Assembly (NCBI GenBank): GCA_041855445.1
Contig: JBHAEG010000022.1
Location: 31,615 to 95,614, forward strand
Source of the DNA: Faucicola sp041855445
Lineage (GTDB): Bacteria; Pseudomonadota; Gammaproteobacteria; Pseudomonadales; Moraxellaceae
DNA: 64,000 bases
Direction of reading: 5' to 3'
Below the pieces are notes generated by a model. It did no database searches and was not told where the DNA came from. It was given only the letters and a program-made list of their open reading frames with translations. Shown here piece after piece: positions 27,228 to 36,233 of the stretch. The stretch's first letter is position 1; the number at the start of each line of letters is the position of its first letter. Made by a program: the position numbers and the translations under genes.

Positions 27228-28094
27228 ATGACCAACGTCAAGACAAACAAGTCAAGCTATCGCAATAAAAAACGTCATGTTTTACCATTTTTTCATCTTA
27301 GTCTTGGTATTAGCGTGCTGGCGTTGTCATTATTGGTATTATTGCCATTTGCGATGATGGCAGTGACGGCAACTCAAATGGGGTTTTCAGGGTTTTTGGC
27401 GACCATCACCGAGCCAAGAGTACAGTTTGCGATTTTATTGACCTTAAAAATGGCATTGTTAGCAACATTGACTAATTTATTTTTTGGCACATTAGTAGCG
27501 TGGGTGTTGGTACGTTATGAGTTTTTTGGTAAATCGTTATTAAATGCGTTAGTAGATTTGCCTTTTGCGTTGCCAACTGCGGTGATGGGTATTTCATTGG
27601 CGACTTTATATGCCCCAAATGGTTTAATTGGGCAGTTTTTTAGTAAATTTGGTATAAAGATAGCGTTTACGCCCATTGGTATTTGGTTGGCATTGGTTGT
27701 GGTTAGTTTGCCTTTTATCATTCGTGCGGTTCAGCCTGTGTTAGCAGAGCTTTCACCAGAGTATGAAGAGGCTTCGGCGGTGCTTGGTGCAGGGCGGTTA
27801 GTCACGTTTTTTCGTGTTGTGCTATCCGAATTATTTCCAGCATTATTAATGGGGGCAGGCATGATGTTTGCTAGGGCGACGGGTGAATATGGTTCAGTGA
27901 TTTTTATTGCAGGTAATTTGCCAATGAAATCAGAGATTTTGCCATTAATTATTATTAGTAAACTTGACCATTTTGATATTCAGGGGGCTTCTGCGGTGGC
28001 GTTGTTTATGTTAATGATTTCATTTGTTATTTTATTTTCGATTAATGCGTTACAGTGGTTGATGACACGGCGAGTCGGTGGGGTGCATTCATGA
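27228..28094 (+). CDS. cysT: Sulfate ABC transporter permease CysT (CysU)
   Basis: Inner-membrane permease of 288 residues with about six helices. The EAA-type coupling loop is EYEEASAVLGAGRLVTFFRVVLSELFPAL (only key part: EEASAVLGAG). It has GEYGSVIFIAGN, typical of sulfate and molybdate permeases. It lies 22 nt after sbp, and its stop overlaps the cysW start (ATGA at 28091). Confidence 0.94.
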   Translation: MTNVKTNKSSYRNKKRHVLPFFHLSLGISVLALSLLVLLPFAMMAVTATQMGFSGFLATITEPRVQFAILLTLKMALLATLTNLFFGTLVAWVLVRYEFFGKSLLNALVDLPFALPTAVMGISLATLYAPNGLIGQFFSKFGIKIAFTPIGIWLALVVVSLPFIIRAVQPVLAELSPEYEEASAVLGAGRLVTFFRVVLSELFPALLMGAGMMFARATGEYGSVIFIAGNLPMKSEILPLIIISKLDHFDIQGASAVALFMLMISFVILFSINALQWLMTRRVGGVHS

Positions 28095-28954
28095 TAAGTA
28101 GCGGAAATCAATATTTATATCAACAGCATACAGCCACACGAGAGCCAACTTGGCTACGTTATTTATTGATTAGTGTTGCAGTATTGTTTATGGGCGTGAT
28201 GTTAGTCGTACCCTTAGTTGCTGTGTTTTATGAGGCATTTAAAGAAGGTTTTAATTTATATATCAAAGCGTTATCTGAACCTGAGGCATTATCTGCAATT
28301 AAATTAACATTGATTACAGCGTTGATTGTTGTACCAATTAATACTGTGATTGGGGTAGCGATGGCATGGTTACTAACACGTTTTGACTTTAGAGGTAAGC
28401 AGTTTTTAACAACTTTACTGGATTTACCATTTTCAGTGTCACCTGTGGTCGCAGGATTAATGTTTGTGCTGTTATTTGGGGCAAATTCAGTCATTGGTGG
28501 TTGGCTGGAGGCACATGGTATTCAGGTAATTTTTGCAACAACGGGTATTGTTTTGGCGACTTTATTTGTGACATTTCCGTTTGTGGCTCGTGAAGTTATT
28601 CCATTGATGCAGTCACAGGGTAGCAGTGAAGAACAGGCAGGTTTGACATTGGGGGCATCTGGCTGGCAAGTGTTTTGGCGAGTGACGCTACCAAATATTA
28701 AATGGGCGTTGTTATATGGAATTATTTTGACCAATGCTCGGGCGATGGGTGAGTTTGGGGCAGTTAGTGTGGTTTCTGGACATATTCGAGGGGAAACCAA
28801 TACCATGCCATTATTAGTAGAAATTGCTTATAACGAATATAACTTTATATCGGCATTTGCTTTATCCAGCTTGTTAGCATTATTAGCATTAGTTACATTG
28901 ATTATTCAGCAGTTTTTAACTCAAAGACAGCAAAAAAAATTGCAAGTTGAATAA
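28091..28954 (+). CDS. cysW: Sulfate ABC transporter permease CysW
   Basis: Second permease, 287 residues from ATG 28091, which overlaps the cysT stop in ATGA, a sign of translational coupling. A longer in-frame TTG start inside cysT is unlikely. The EAA loop is EEQAGLTLGASGWQVFWRVTLP, followed by GEFGAVSVVSGHIRGETNTMPL, a CysW signature. About six membrane helices. Confidence 0.94.
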   Translation: MISSGNQYLYQQHTATREPTWLRYLLISVAVLFMGVMLVVPLVAVFYEAFKEGFNLYIKALSEPEALSAIKLTLITALIVVPINTVIGVAMAWLLTRFDFRGKQFLTTLLDLPFSVSPVVAGLMFVLLFGANSVIGGWLEAHGIQVIFATTGIVLATLFVTFPFVAREVIPLMQSQGSSEEQAGLTLGASGWQVFWRVTLPNIKWALLYGIILTNARAMGEFGAVSVVSGHIRGETNTMPLLVEIAYNEYNFISAFALSSLLALLALVTLIIQQFLTQRQQKKLQVE

Positions 28955-28977
28955 ATTTTATAGGAATTGAAACGATT

Positions 28978-29706
28978 ATGAGTATTGAGATTCGTCAAGT
29001 TGAAAAAAGCTTTGGTCAGTTTACTGCTTTAAAACCCATTAATTTAACTGTACCAACGGGTAAACTGACTTCTTTATTAGGACCTTCAGGGTGTGGAAAA
29101 ACAACGTTACTAAGAATTATCGCAGGTCTGGAATTTGCCGATAAAGGTAGAATTTTATTTGATGGTACTGATGTGACTGATATACCAGTACAAAAACGCC
29201 ATATTGGATTTATGTTTCAACATTATGCGTTATTTCGTCATATGAATGTTTTTGATAATGTAGCGTTTGGTTTGACTGTCATGGCAAAAAAATATCGTCC
29301 AAGCAAAGCAGACATCACAAAAAAAGTCAATAATTTATTAGAATTGGTGCAACTTGGTCACACTGCTAAAAAGTACCCACATCAGCTATCAGGCGGACAA
29401 CGTCAGCGTATCGCCTTAGCTAGAGCATTGGCAGTTGAGCCAAAACTATTGCTACTTGATGAGCCATTTGGGGCATTAGATGCAAAAGTACGAAAAGAAC
29501 TGCGTCAATGGCTAAAATCTATTCATCATGAATTAGGCGTTACCAGCATTTTAGTCACCCATGACCAAGAAGAAGCCATCGAATTGTCTGATGAAATTGT
29601 CGTGATGAACCATGGGCATATTGAACAAGTCGGTGATTATCATCAACTTATTAATCAACCAGCCAATAACTTTGTGCGAGATTTTTTGGGCGAGGCAGTG
29701 GCATAA
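28978..29706 (+). CDS. cysA: Sulfate ABC transporter ATPase CysA, short form
   Basis: ATP-binding subunit. Walker A is GPSGCGKTT, the Q-loop FMFQHYALF, the signature LSGGQRQRIALARALA, Walker B LLLLDEPFGALD, and the H-loop VTHDQEEA. The protein ends at residue 242 just after FVRDFLGE, where usual CysA proteins (about 350-365) continue into the C-terminal TOBE regulatory domain. A good terminator follows at once, so the short form appears settled rather than frameshifted. Confidence 0.93.
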   Translation: MSIEIRQVEKSFGQFTALKPINLTVPTGKLTSLLGPSGCGKTTLLRIIAGLEFADKGRILFDGTDVTDIPVQKRHIGFMFQHYALFRHMNVFDNVAFGLTVMAKKYRPSKADITKKVNNLLELVQLGHTAKKYPHQLSGGQRQRIALARALAVEPKLLLLDEPFGALDAKVRKELRQWLKSIHHELGVTSILVTHDQEEAIELSDEIVVMNHGHIEQVGDYHQLINQPANNFVRDFLGEAVA

Positions 29707-29714
29707 TGTTTCAC

Positions 29715-29748
29715 TTGGTGGATTGCATGATGCCAATCCACCAATTAT
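29715..29748 (+). terminator. Terminator of the sulfate transporter operon
   Basis: Perfect 11-bp stem TTGGTGGATTG (29715-29725) and CAATCCACCAA (29734-29744) with an 8-nt loop and TTAT following, 9 nt after the cysA stop. It may also serve the minus-strand direction. Confidence 0.7.
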
Positions 29749-29796
29749 TTATAGTAGTTAATCTATAGTAATTAATCTTAACAATGAATATCAAGT

Positions 29797-30153
29797 TTAT
29801 TCACAACGGAAACTAATGGTATATTCATAATCATCATCACGAGCAATTTTAGGCGTGGCTTTCCCCAAAATACCACCAATCACCGTACCAACTTGGTCAA
29901 TCACTCGACCTGTACCCTCATCAATCACCCCGTTATATTTTGTAGTATCTTTAATGACAACTGGGTTATAACGACCGCATTGCTGTTTGGCGTTTTTTAC
30001 AGCATTTTGTTGAGCAATAATTTTTGTTTTGCCAAGCCCTGTGGTTTCATAAACGTTATTTGGACGTTGAATAACTGGGGCAGTTGGTTTACTTTGGCAA
30101 GCGGATAAAGCGACTGCAGACATTAATAAAGGTAGTGCTAATTTTTTTATCAT
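29797..30153 (-). CDS. Small lipoprotein with a glycine-zipper-like segment
   Basis: 118 residues; signal peptide with lipobox LSAC (Cys19). The C-terminal half has VIDQVGTVIGGILGK, a short Gly-zipper-like stretch, then YEYTISFRCE. There are two further cysteines, which could pair. Family not recognised beyond lipoprotein. Convergent with the cys operon and divergent from the hydrolase operon. Confidence 0.75.
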   Translation of the reverse strand: MIKKLALPLLMSAVALSACQSKPTAPVIQRPNNVYETTGLGKTKIIAQQNAVKNAKQQCGRYNPVVIKDTTKYNGVIDEGTGRVIDQVGTVIGGILGKATPKIARDDDYEYTISFRCE

Positions 30154-30370
30154 GGTAGTACTCTCAATATACAGTTAATATAGAATTTATGATAATAGTA
30201 TGAATGAAAATCCTTGCTATAGTCTGCTAATATGTCATAATCTTGGCAAAAAGTTGTTACAAAATGTAAAATTATTACTTTTAGTGAAACAAAATAGCTA
30301 TTTGTCATAAATTTAGGTAGCATAAGCAATTTATTTGTTATAGTTAATTGTAATAAAGGTAAATTAAAAG

Positions 30371-31039
30371 ATGATGAAAGCCCCGAAAAATAGCTTACTG
30401 ATAGATGCACCCATGGGAAAACTAGAACTTGATGTATTATGGCAACAGGATAATCCAAATGCCAATGGTGTCGATAAAGTAGCGTTATTATGCCACCCAA
30501 ATCCATTGGCAGAAGGTACAATGATGAATAAAATCGTAACAACCATGTATCGGTTTGCTCGTGATAGTGGTATGCATGTTGTACGTTTTAATTATCGAGG
30601 TGTGGGTTTATCCACAGGTAGTTATGGTAATGTCGTTGGTGAAATTGATGATGCTATGACGGTATTAAAATGGATTGCTGAACAAACTTCTGCCCGTCAG
30701 TTATGGTTAGGCGGTTTTTCCTTTGGTGGCTATGTGGTTGCTCGTCTTGCTCAGCATATTTTACAGCAAGGAGCGTTTTTAGGATTAGATGATTTTGAGA
30801 TTAAGCATTTAGCATTAATCGCTCCATCAATTGAAAAAAATTGTACACAAGATTTAGTTTTACCAACCGCTCAAACATTTATGATTTTTGGAGAGCAAGA
30901 CGAATTGATAGCTCCTGCCAGTCTGCAAAAATTTGCTGAAGATTTTGCGATACGTTATGAAATAATTGCTGATACAGGGCATTTTTTTCATGGTAAACTA
31001 GGGGAGTTAAAAAAATTATTAGAAAAATTGAGTGTTTAG
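30371..31039 (+). CDS. Alpha/beta hydrolase (COG2945-like)
   Basis: 222 residues. The nucleophile elbow is GFSFGG, the acid residue lies in GEQDEL and the His in DTGHFFHG. The start region LLCHPNPLAEGTMMNKIV and RFNYRGVGLSTG are typical of this CocE/dienelactone-like family. Substrate unknown. First gene of a long plus-strand run reaching the terminator at 36761; zapE follows after 31 nt. Confidence 0.85.
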   Translation: MMKAPKNSLLIDAPMGKLELDVLWQQDNPNANGVDKVALLCHPNPLAEGTMMNKIVTTMYRFARDSGMHVVRFNYRGVGLSTGSYGNVVGEIDDAMTVLKWIAEQTSARQLWLGGFSFGGYVVARLAQHILQQGAFLGLDDFEIKHLALIAPSIEKNCTQDLVLPTAQTFMIFGEQDELIAPASLQKFAEDFAIRYEIIADTGHFFHGKLGELKKLLEKLSV

Positions 31040-31070
31040 CTGACAAGTCAAACAAATAAAAAGGAAGTTT

Positions 31071-32177
31071 ATGCAAAATCTTAGCCCATTACAACGCTAT
31101 CAAAAAGCCATTGCTTCAGGTGAATTTAGTGAAGATAGCCAACAAAAATCTGCGATGCAGTATTTGGATAATGTGTATCAACAAATTATGGCAAATCGAG
31201 CCAAACAAAAGGGTTTGTTTAGTTTTTTGAAAAAAATTCAACCACCTAAAGGGTTGTATATGTGGGGTGGCGTTGGTCGTGGTAAAACATGGATGATGGA
31301 TATGTTTTATGAGTCATTGCCTGTAGATAATAAAATGCGATTACATTTTCATCATTTTATGAAACGTGTTCATAAAGAGTTAAACCAATTACAAGGACAA
31401 ACTGACCCGTTACAAAAAGTGGCAAATATTATTTATAATGAAGCTGATGTGATTTGTTTTGATGAATTTTTTGTGTCAAATGTTTCTGATGCCATGATTT
31501 TAGGTGATTTATTTACCATGTTGTTTAATAAGGGAATTACCCTTGTCGCAACTTCCAACATCGCCCCTGATGGTTTGTATAAAAATGGTATTCATCGAGA
31601 TAGATTTTTGCCAGCAATTAAGGCAGTAGAAACTTTTACTACCGTGATGAATATTGATTCTGGCATTGATTATCGATTACGCGTATTGCAACAAGCTGAA
31701 TTATATATGTCTCCTTTAACGAAGGATAATATTCATTGGTTAGCAAATCGATTTACTGCGTTAAGTAATAATCAACATACAAGCCAAGATGCACTAATTA
31801 TCAATGGGCGGGAAATCGCAATTAAAGCCCGTACCGAAACGGTGTTATATGTAGATTTTAGAACATTGTGTATGCAACCACGTTCTGCTAACGATTTTAT
31901 TGAAATTGCTAATAATTTTAGTACGGTATTAGTTGATGATGTCCCAGCATTGAATGATATACTAGCAGACCCAACTCGCCGATTTATTTATATGGTTGAT
32001 GAGTTTTATGACCGCCGAGTTAAATTATTAATTCGGGCAGAACAGTCAATTTTAGAAATTTATCAAGGAGAAAAATTGGCGTTTGAAATTGAAAGAACAA
32101 GGTCACGATTATTAGAAATGCAATCTGAAGAATATTTGAAATTAGAACATCGGCTTGATGAACGTCAAGCCAGTTAA
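31071..32177 (+). CDS. zapE: Cell-division ATPase ZapE (AFG1-like)
   Basis: AAA-type ATPase linked to FtsZ-ring function in E. coli. Walker A is GGVGRGKT (residues 66-73) and Walker B VICFDEFFV. The sensor region has LVATSNIAPDGLYKNGIHRDRFLPAI, which is diagnostic of the AFG1/ZapE family. 368 residues, typical. An AAGG Shine-Dalgarno is present. Confidence 0.94.
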   Translation: MQNLSPLQRYQKAIASGEFSEDSQQKSAMQYLDNVYQQIMANRAKQKGLFSFLKKIQPPKGLYMWGGVGRGKTWMMDMFYESLPVDNKMRLHFHHFMKRVHKELNQLQGQTDPLQKVANIIYNEADVICFDEFFVSNVSDAMILGDLFTMLFNKGITLVATSNIAPDGLYKNGIHRDRFLPAIKAVETFTTVMNIDSGIDYRLRVLQQAELYMSPLTKDNIHWLANRFTALSNNQHTSQDALIINGREIAIKARTETVLYVDFRTLCMQPRSANDFIEIANNFSTVLVDDVPALNDILADPTRRFIYMVDEFYDRRVKLLIRAEQSILEIYQGEKLAFEIERTRSRLLEMQSEEYLKLEHRLDERQAS

Positions 32178-32189
32178 GAAGGATAATCT

Positions 32190-32756
32190 ATGCAAAATCA
32201 AGCGATGATAGACTTTATTAACAGTCGCCGTTCGATGGGTAATTTAACGTTGCCAATACCAAATCAACAACAACTTGAACAAGTTATTGCCTGTGCGATG
32301 ACTGCACCTGACCATAAAGAGTTAAAACCTTATCGTTTTATTATTTTAACTGATGATGGTTTGACAAAATTTGGTGAGGTATTAAAACAAGCCACACTTG
32401 CCGAAGGTGAAACAGATGACATGGCATTGAACAAGGCTCAAAATATGCCAAAGCGTGCACCTATGATTATTGTTTGTGTCACGAATTATCAACATCACCC
32501 TAAAGTTCCTGAGTTTGAACAGTTGCTCAGTGCAGGGGCTGGCGTGCAAAATTTATTGTTAGCGTTACAGGCTTTAGGATTTGCTAGTGTCTGGCGAACA
32601 GGTTTACTTGCCAATCACCCAGTTGTGAAAAAATATTTTCAAGTCGATGATAATAATCTTGTTGCTGGATTTATTTATGTTGGTACAGCAGGAGCGACTT
32701 TACCACCTCGAAAACCAATAAATATACCAGCATTTATTGATTATTATTCATCGTGA
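32190..32756 (+). CDS. Nitroreductase family protein (YdjA-like)
   Basis: 188 residues, FMN-dependent nitroreductase fold. The start is NSRRSMGNLTLPIP, and a TAPDHKELKPYRFIIL segment matches the YdjA group rather than NfsB. AGAGVQNLLLALQALGFASVWRTG contacts the flavin. NAD(P)H-dependent; substrate unknown. 12 nt after zapE. Confidence 0.88.
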   Translation: MQNQAMIDFINSRRSMGNLTLPIPNQQQLEQVIACAMTAPDHKELKPYRFIILTDDGLTKFGEVLKQATLAEGETDDMALNKAQNMPKRAPMIIVCVTNYQHHPKVPEFEQLLSAGAGVQNLLLALQALGFASVWRTGLLANHPVVKKYFQVDDNNLVAGFIYVGTAGATLPPRKPINIPAFIDYYSS

Positions 32757-32784
32757 TTTTAGCAAATTTTCGTAGGTATTCGTC

Positions 32785-33996
32785 ATGAAAAAGCCACAAT
32801 TACCAAGTTTAAATATTAATGAAAGTTTGGAAAAAATTCAAAGTCGCCGAGAAATTGCCAGTAAATTGTTTGCAGAATTATGGGATAAAGCCAAACAAAA
32901 TATTGCCAATGATAATTCGTCAGATGCTGAACATGTGACAACTAAACACACCAATACGGTTGTAAAAATTGAGAATAATTCGATGTTAAAATTGGTATTT
33001 TTGGGCGGTGGTAGTTTTGGTACAGCAATGGCGAATTTATCTGCAAGAAATGGTTGTGATGTGACATTGTGGGTGCGTGATAAAAATATGGTGAGAAATA
33101 TGCAAAAAAGCCATATTAATCGAAAATATTTGCCAGAATATAAACTTGATGAACGTTTAAAATTTAGTCATCAGTTAGCAGAAGCAGTCAAAGATAAAGA
33201 CATTATTTTTGTTGCTGTGCCAAGTACTGCCTTTCGAGAAACCTTAAAAAATATCGCTCCGTATATTACATCACAAGCCATTGTTTCTTTGACTAAGGGC
33301 ATGGAAAAAGATAGTTTTTCTTTAATGAGTGAGATTATTCAAGAGGAATTACCAGAAGTGGCTTTTGGGGTGATGAGTGGACCCAATCTTGCTAAAGAAA
33401 TTATGAACAATATGCCATCAGCAACAGTGATAGCTAGTCAGTCAGAAAGTTTACGAACAGCTGTACAAACAGCGTTACATAGTGCATTTTTTCGGGTGTT
33501 TGCTAGTAATGATGTTGTTGGTGTTGAGCTAGGCGGGGCATTAAAAAATATTTATGCCATTGCGATGGGTATGGCAGAAGCGTATCATATAGGTGAGAAT
33601 ACGAAAGCCATGCTACTGACACGGGCATTGGCTGAGATGAGTAGATTTGGGGTACATGCAGGGGCTAATCCTTTGACTTTTTTAGGGCTGTCTGGTGTGG
33701 GGGATTTATATGCCACATGTGCCTCATCGCTGAGTAGAAATTATCAAATTGGCAATATGCTCGGTAAAGGTATCACCTTAGAACAAGCCATCAAAAAACT
33801 TGGACAAACCGCAGAAGGGGTAAATACTATTGCCCAAGTCCATGAAAAAGCTTGCCAGTCAGGCATTTATATGCCAATTACTCACGCCTTGTATGACATT
33901 ATTTATCAAGGAAAAGCACCACTTGGGGTTGCCTTAAATTTAATGGAGTCAGGGTTTAGAAGTGATGTAGAATTTGTTATGCCACATAACACATAA
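32785..33996 (+). CDS. gpsA: Glycerol-3-phosphate dehydrogenase [NAD(P)+] with N-terminal extension
   Basis: Makes glycerol-3-phosphate from DHAP for phospholipid synthesis. The Rossmann loop LVFLGGGSFGTA starts at residue 70. The catalytic Lys lies in VGVELGGALKNIYAIAMG, with LTRALAEMSRFG and GLSGVGDLYATC. 403 residues against about 335: the first 66 residues (MKKPQLPSLNINESLEKIQ...) are extra, charged and helical. An alternative start at 32983 would remove them, but has only a weak GAGAA site. Confidence 0.93.
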   Translation: MKKPQLPSLNINESLEKIQSRREIASKLFAELWDKAKQNIANDNSSDAEHVTTKHTNTVVKIENNSMLKLVFLGGGSFGTAMANLSARNGCDVTLWVRDKNMVRNMQKSHINRKYLPEYKLDERLKFSHQLAEAVKDKDIIFVAVPSTAFRETLKNIAPYITSQAIVSLTKGMEKDSFSLMSEIIQEELPEVAFGVMSGPNLAKEIMNNMPSATVIASQSESLRTAVQTALHSAFFRVFASNDVVGVELGGALKNIYAIAMGMAEAYHIGENTKAMLLTRALAEMSRFGVHAGANPLTFLGLSGVGDLYATCASSLSRNYQIGNMLGKGITLEQAIKKLGQTAEGVNTIAQVHEKACQSGIYMPITHALYDIIYQGKAPLGVALNLMESGFRSDVEFVMPHNT

Positions 33997-34031
33997 TATT
34001 AAAGATGATAAATTGAAATGGAAAAAAGAAT

Positions 34032-34493
34032 ATGCAATTAATTTTAGTAAGACATGGTGATGCAGGAGCATACACCTTACCCGACAATGAACGTAACTTA
34101 TCTGAACTTGGCAAACAACAAGCACAACAAACTGCCCAATGGCTAATAAATCATTATCAACCAGATATGGCAATTGTTAGCCCATATAACCGAGCTAAAC
34201 AAACATTGTCAGCTATTACAAATCTTACCGATATTCCTGTACATATTTATGATAAAATTACGCCAGATGATGAGGCTGAAAATGCAATACAAGGGCTATA
34301 TGAGTTTGCAGAAAAATATCAACCAAAATGTTTATTAGTGGTATGTCATATGAATATTATCGCTTATATGGCAAGCTTATTAACAGGGGATATGCTTGAT
34401 AGTTTTAGCCTTGCAGAAGCTAGAGTCTATGAAACAAAAGTGATAGCTCATCATCTAGCAACAGAAATAAAACGATTTATTCCAACTAATTAA
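34032..34493 (+). CDS. sixA: Phosphohistidine phosphatase SixA
   Basis: Histidine-phosphatase superfamily: the catalytic LVRHGDAG starts at residue 4, SPYNRAKQTL follows, and CHMNIIAYM carries the second His. 153 residues, as usual. SixA removes phosphate from HPt domains of phosphorelays in E. coli. The gene sits between gpsA and gspL. Confidence 0.9.
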   Translation: MQLILVRHGDAGAYTLPDNERNLSELGKQQAQQTAQWLINHYQPDMAIVSPYNRAKQTLSAITNLTDIPVHIYDKITPDDEAENAIQGLYEFAEKYQPKCLLVVCHMNIIAYMASLLTGDMLDSFSLAEARVYETKVIAHHLATEIKRFIPTN

Positions 34494-34509
34494 AATAAGG
34501 TAAATAAAC

Positions 34510-35673
34510 GTGATACATATTTGGTTGCCAAACGCTCAAGCGTCTTTGCGTATCTGGCAGGATAATAATCAACAATGGCAAACCGCAGAAAATTGGCAGG
34601 AAATTAATACATTAGTCAGTTTTGCCAATAAAAATAAACATCGTACTGCTTGTCTATATTTTCCTAGCTTACACTTATTGCATACCTCGCCAAATTTGAC
34701 AAATGCTCAGTTAAAGACCTTGGGTGAGGCAGGAAAACGGTATTTATTTGAGGATATTAGTATTAATACTGTTGATGATTTACAGGTCAAAGTTCAACAA
34801 AATCAAACATTACCAACATTATACGCATTACATGGTGCAGAACGTGACCAATGGTTACAGTCAGCAAGTTTAGCTGGTATTGAAATTGTTGCATTATTAC
34901 CTGATTTTTTATTGTTATCAAATGATAAGTCAAATAAATTTTCAGAAAATGCACAACAAGCCATATTTTATCAAGACCAACATTGTCAATTGTTGCGTTT
35001 TGGTCAGGCAGGCATGTCGGTTACTTACTTACCATTAATATTAGATAAATTAAATAATATTGAAACTTTTTGGGTATGTGGTCAAGTTTCTAAAGAAAAT
35101 CAACAATTTTTAGAAAAATTTACCGAAATATTACCCGCCGATTTTTTACCGACCCCTATCAAAGACCCAAATCGGCATTGGCTGAATTTTGCAGTGATAA
35201 AACGAGATAATAAAACTTCACCATATTTAAAAGTAGTCGCTAGCATGATGTTACTTGCCATCATGATGGGATTAGTTGTTGATGGATTGCGTTGGTTTTA
35301 TTATGAAAAAGCCACAGAGCAAACCAAAGAAATGTTAGTTATTCAATATAACCAATGGTTTCCTAATGAAAATTTAAATCCTCGATTAAATTTACAACGT
35401 CAATTGGAAAGTAAGTTAATTCGCCAACAATCGGCAGATGATAGTTTATTAACTACATTGGTAAGTTTACAATCAATATTCCAAAAAAACCAGACATTTG
35501 CAAAAAATCTAAGTTATGCGAATAACCATTTACAATTACAAGTCGTGACGGCTGATAGTAATTTGTTAAATCACCTCATTAATCAATTAAATGAACAAGG
35601 TATTCAAGCAAAATTAGGTAGCGTGAATACAATAGCAGGTGAAACAGTCGCATCTTTGCAAATTCAGTTATAG
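34510..35673 (+). CDS. gspL: Type II secretion system protein GspL
   Basis: Inner-membrane platform protein that links the GspE ATPase to GspM. It has a cytoplasmic actin-like domain (residues 1-235), one transmembrane helix near residues 243-262 (VASMMLLAIMMGLVVDGLRW), and a periplasmic ferredoxin-like domain ending VASLQIQL. The start is GTG at 34510 with AAGG 10 nt upstream. 387 residues. gspM follows and no other gsp gene is near. Confidence 0.88.
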   Translation: MIHIWLPNAQASLRIWQDNNQQWQTAENWQEINTLVSFANKNKHRTACLYFPSLHLLHTSPNLTNAQLKTLGEAGKRYLFEDISINTVDDLQVKVQQNQTLPTLYALHGAERDQWLQSASLAGIEIVALLPDFLLLSNDKSNKFSENAQQAIFYQDQHCQLLRFGQAGMSVTYLPLILDKLNNIETFWVCGQVSKENQQFLEKFTEILPADFLPTPIKDPNRHWLNFAVIKRDNKTSPYLKVVASMMLLAIMMGLVVDGLRWFYYEKATEQTKEMLVIQYNQWFPNENLNPRLNLQRQLESKLIRQQSADDSLLTTLVSLQSIFQKNQTFAKNLSYANNHLQLQVVTADSNLLNHLINQLNEQGIQAKLGSVNTIAGETVASLQIQL

Positions 35674-35689
35674 AATAGAAGGGGGAGCT

Positions 35690-36154
35690 GTGAAAAGTTT
35701 TAGCGGGTTTCAGGCATTGGCACAATCTTATCATCATTTAGCCCAGCGTGACAAAGTTGCACTATGGGCATTGGGGATTTTTTTGTTTTTGTTTAGTTTT
35801 GGTTATGGCGGTTGGGAATTGCATCAAAAAGCAAATGCAAGTCAAAAAGCCTATGATGATACCGTTGCAGATTTGTTTTGGTTACGCAGTCAAGCGGGTA
35901 ATATTAATCCAAATCAAACCCAACATCTAAAGGGCGTGGAGTTAGTTAAACAAATTTTAGCACAATCTGGAGTCAATGCCCAAGTGTTAGAAAATGGTAA
36001 TGATATTCAGCTAAATTTTGTTCATCAACAAGCCACAGTGATTGGTAATATTTTTCAGCAACTAAGTCAGCAAGGATTACATATTAAACAATTACAAATT
36101 AATCAAACTGATGTTGATAAAATTGAGGTGCAATCACAATTAACAAAAAATTAA
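35690..36154 (+). CDS. gspM: Type II secretion system protein GspM
   Basis: Partner of GspL. From GTG 35690, chosen because AAGGGGGAG lies just upstream and the longer ATG frame from 35639 runs inside gspL. 154 residues. It begins KSFSGFQALAQSYHHLAQRDK, then one transmembrane helix (ALWALGIFLFLFSFGYGGWE), then a periplasmic domain with GVNAQVLENG and the C-terminal ferredoxin-like fold. Typical size about 160. Confidence 0.87.
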   Translation: MKSFSGFQALAQSYHHLAQRDKVALWALGIFLFLFSFGYGGWELHQKANASQKAYDDTVADLFWLRSQAGNINPNQTQHLKGVELVKQILAQSGVNAQVLENGNDIQLNFVHQQATVIGNIFQQLSQQGLHIKQLQINQTDVDKIEVQSQLTKN

Positions 36155-36233
36155 AATTTGGCGGTTTGCTAAAACCTTGATATGTGCTAAATTTATCCCT
36201 ATAACAAATATAAATTTGCCAGTCGCTGATATT

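Noticed and set aside
29707..29722. TGTTTCAC half of a parS site (TGTTTCACGTGAAACA) after cysA
   Set aside because: The second half does not match (TTGGTGGA), and the sequence is part of the cys operon terminator.
30608..30616. Perfect DnaA-box-like TTATCCACA
   Set aside because: Single copy inside the alpha/beta hydrolase gene; no cluster of boxes, so no origin.
35639..35689. ATG-initiated longer form of gspM
   Set aside because: It lies inside gspL and the Shine-Dalgarno belongs to the GTG at 35690.
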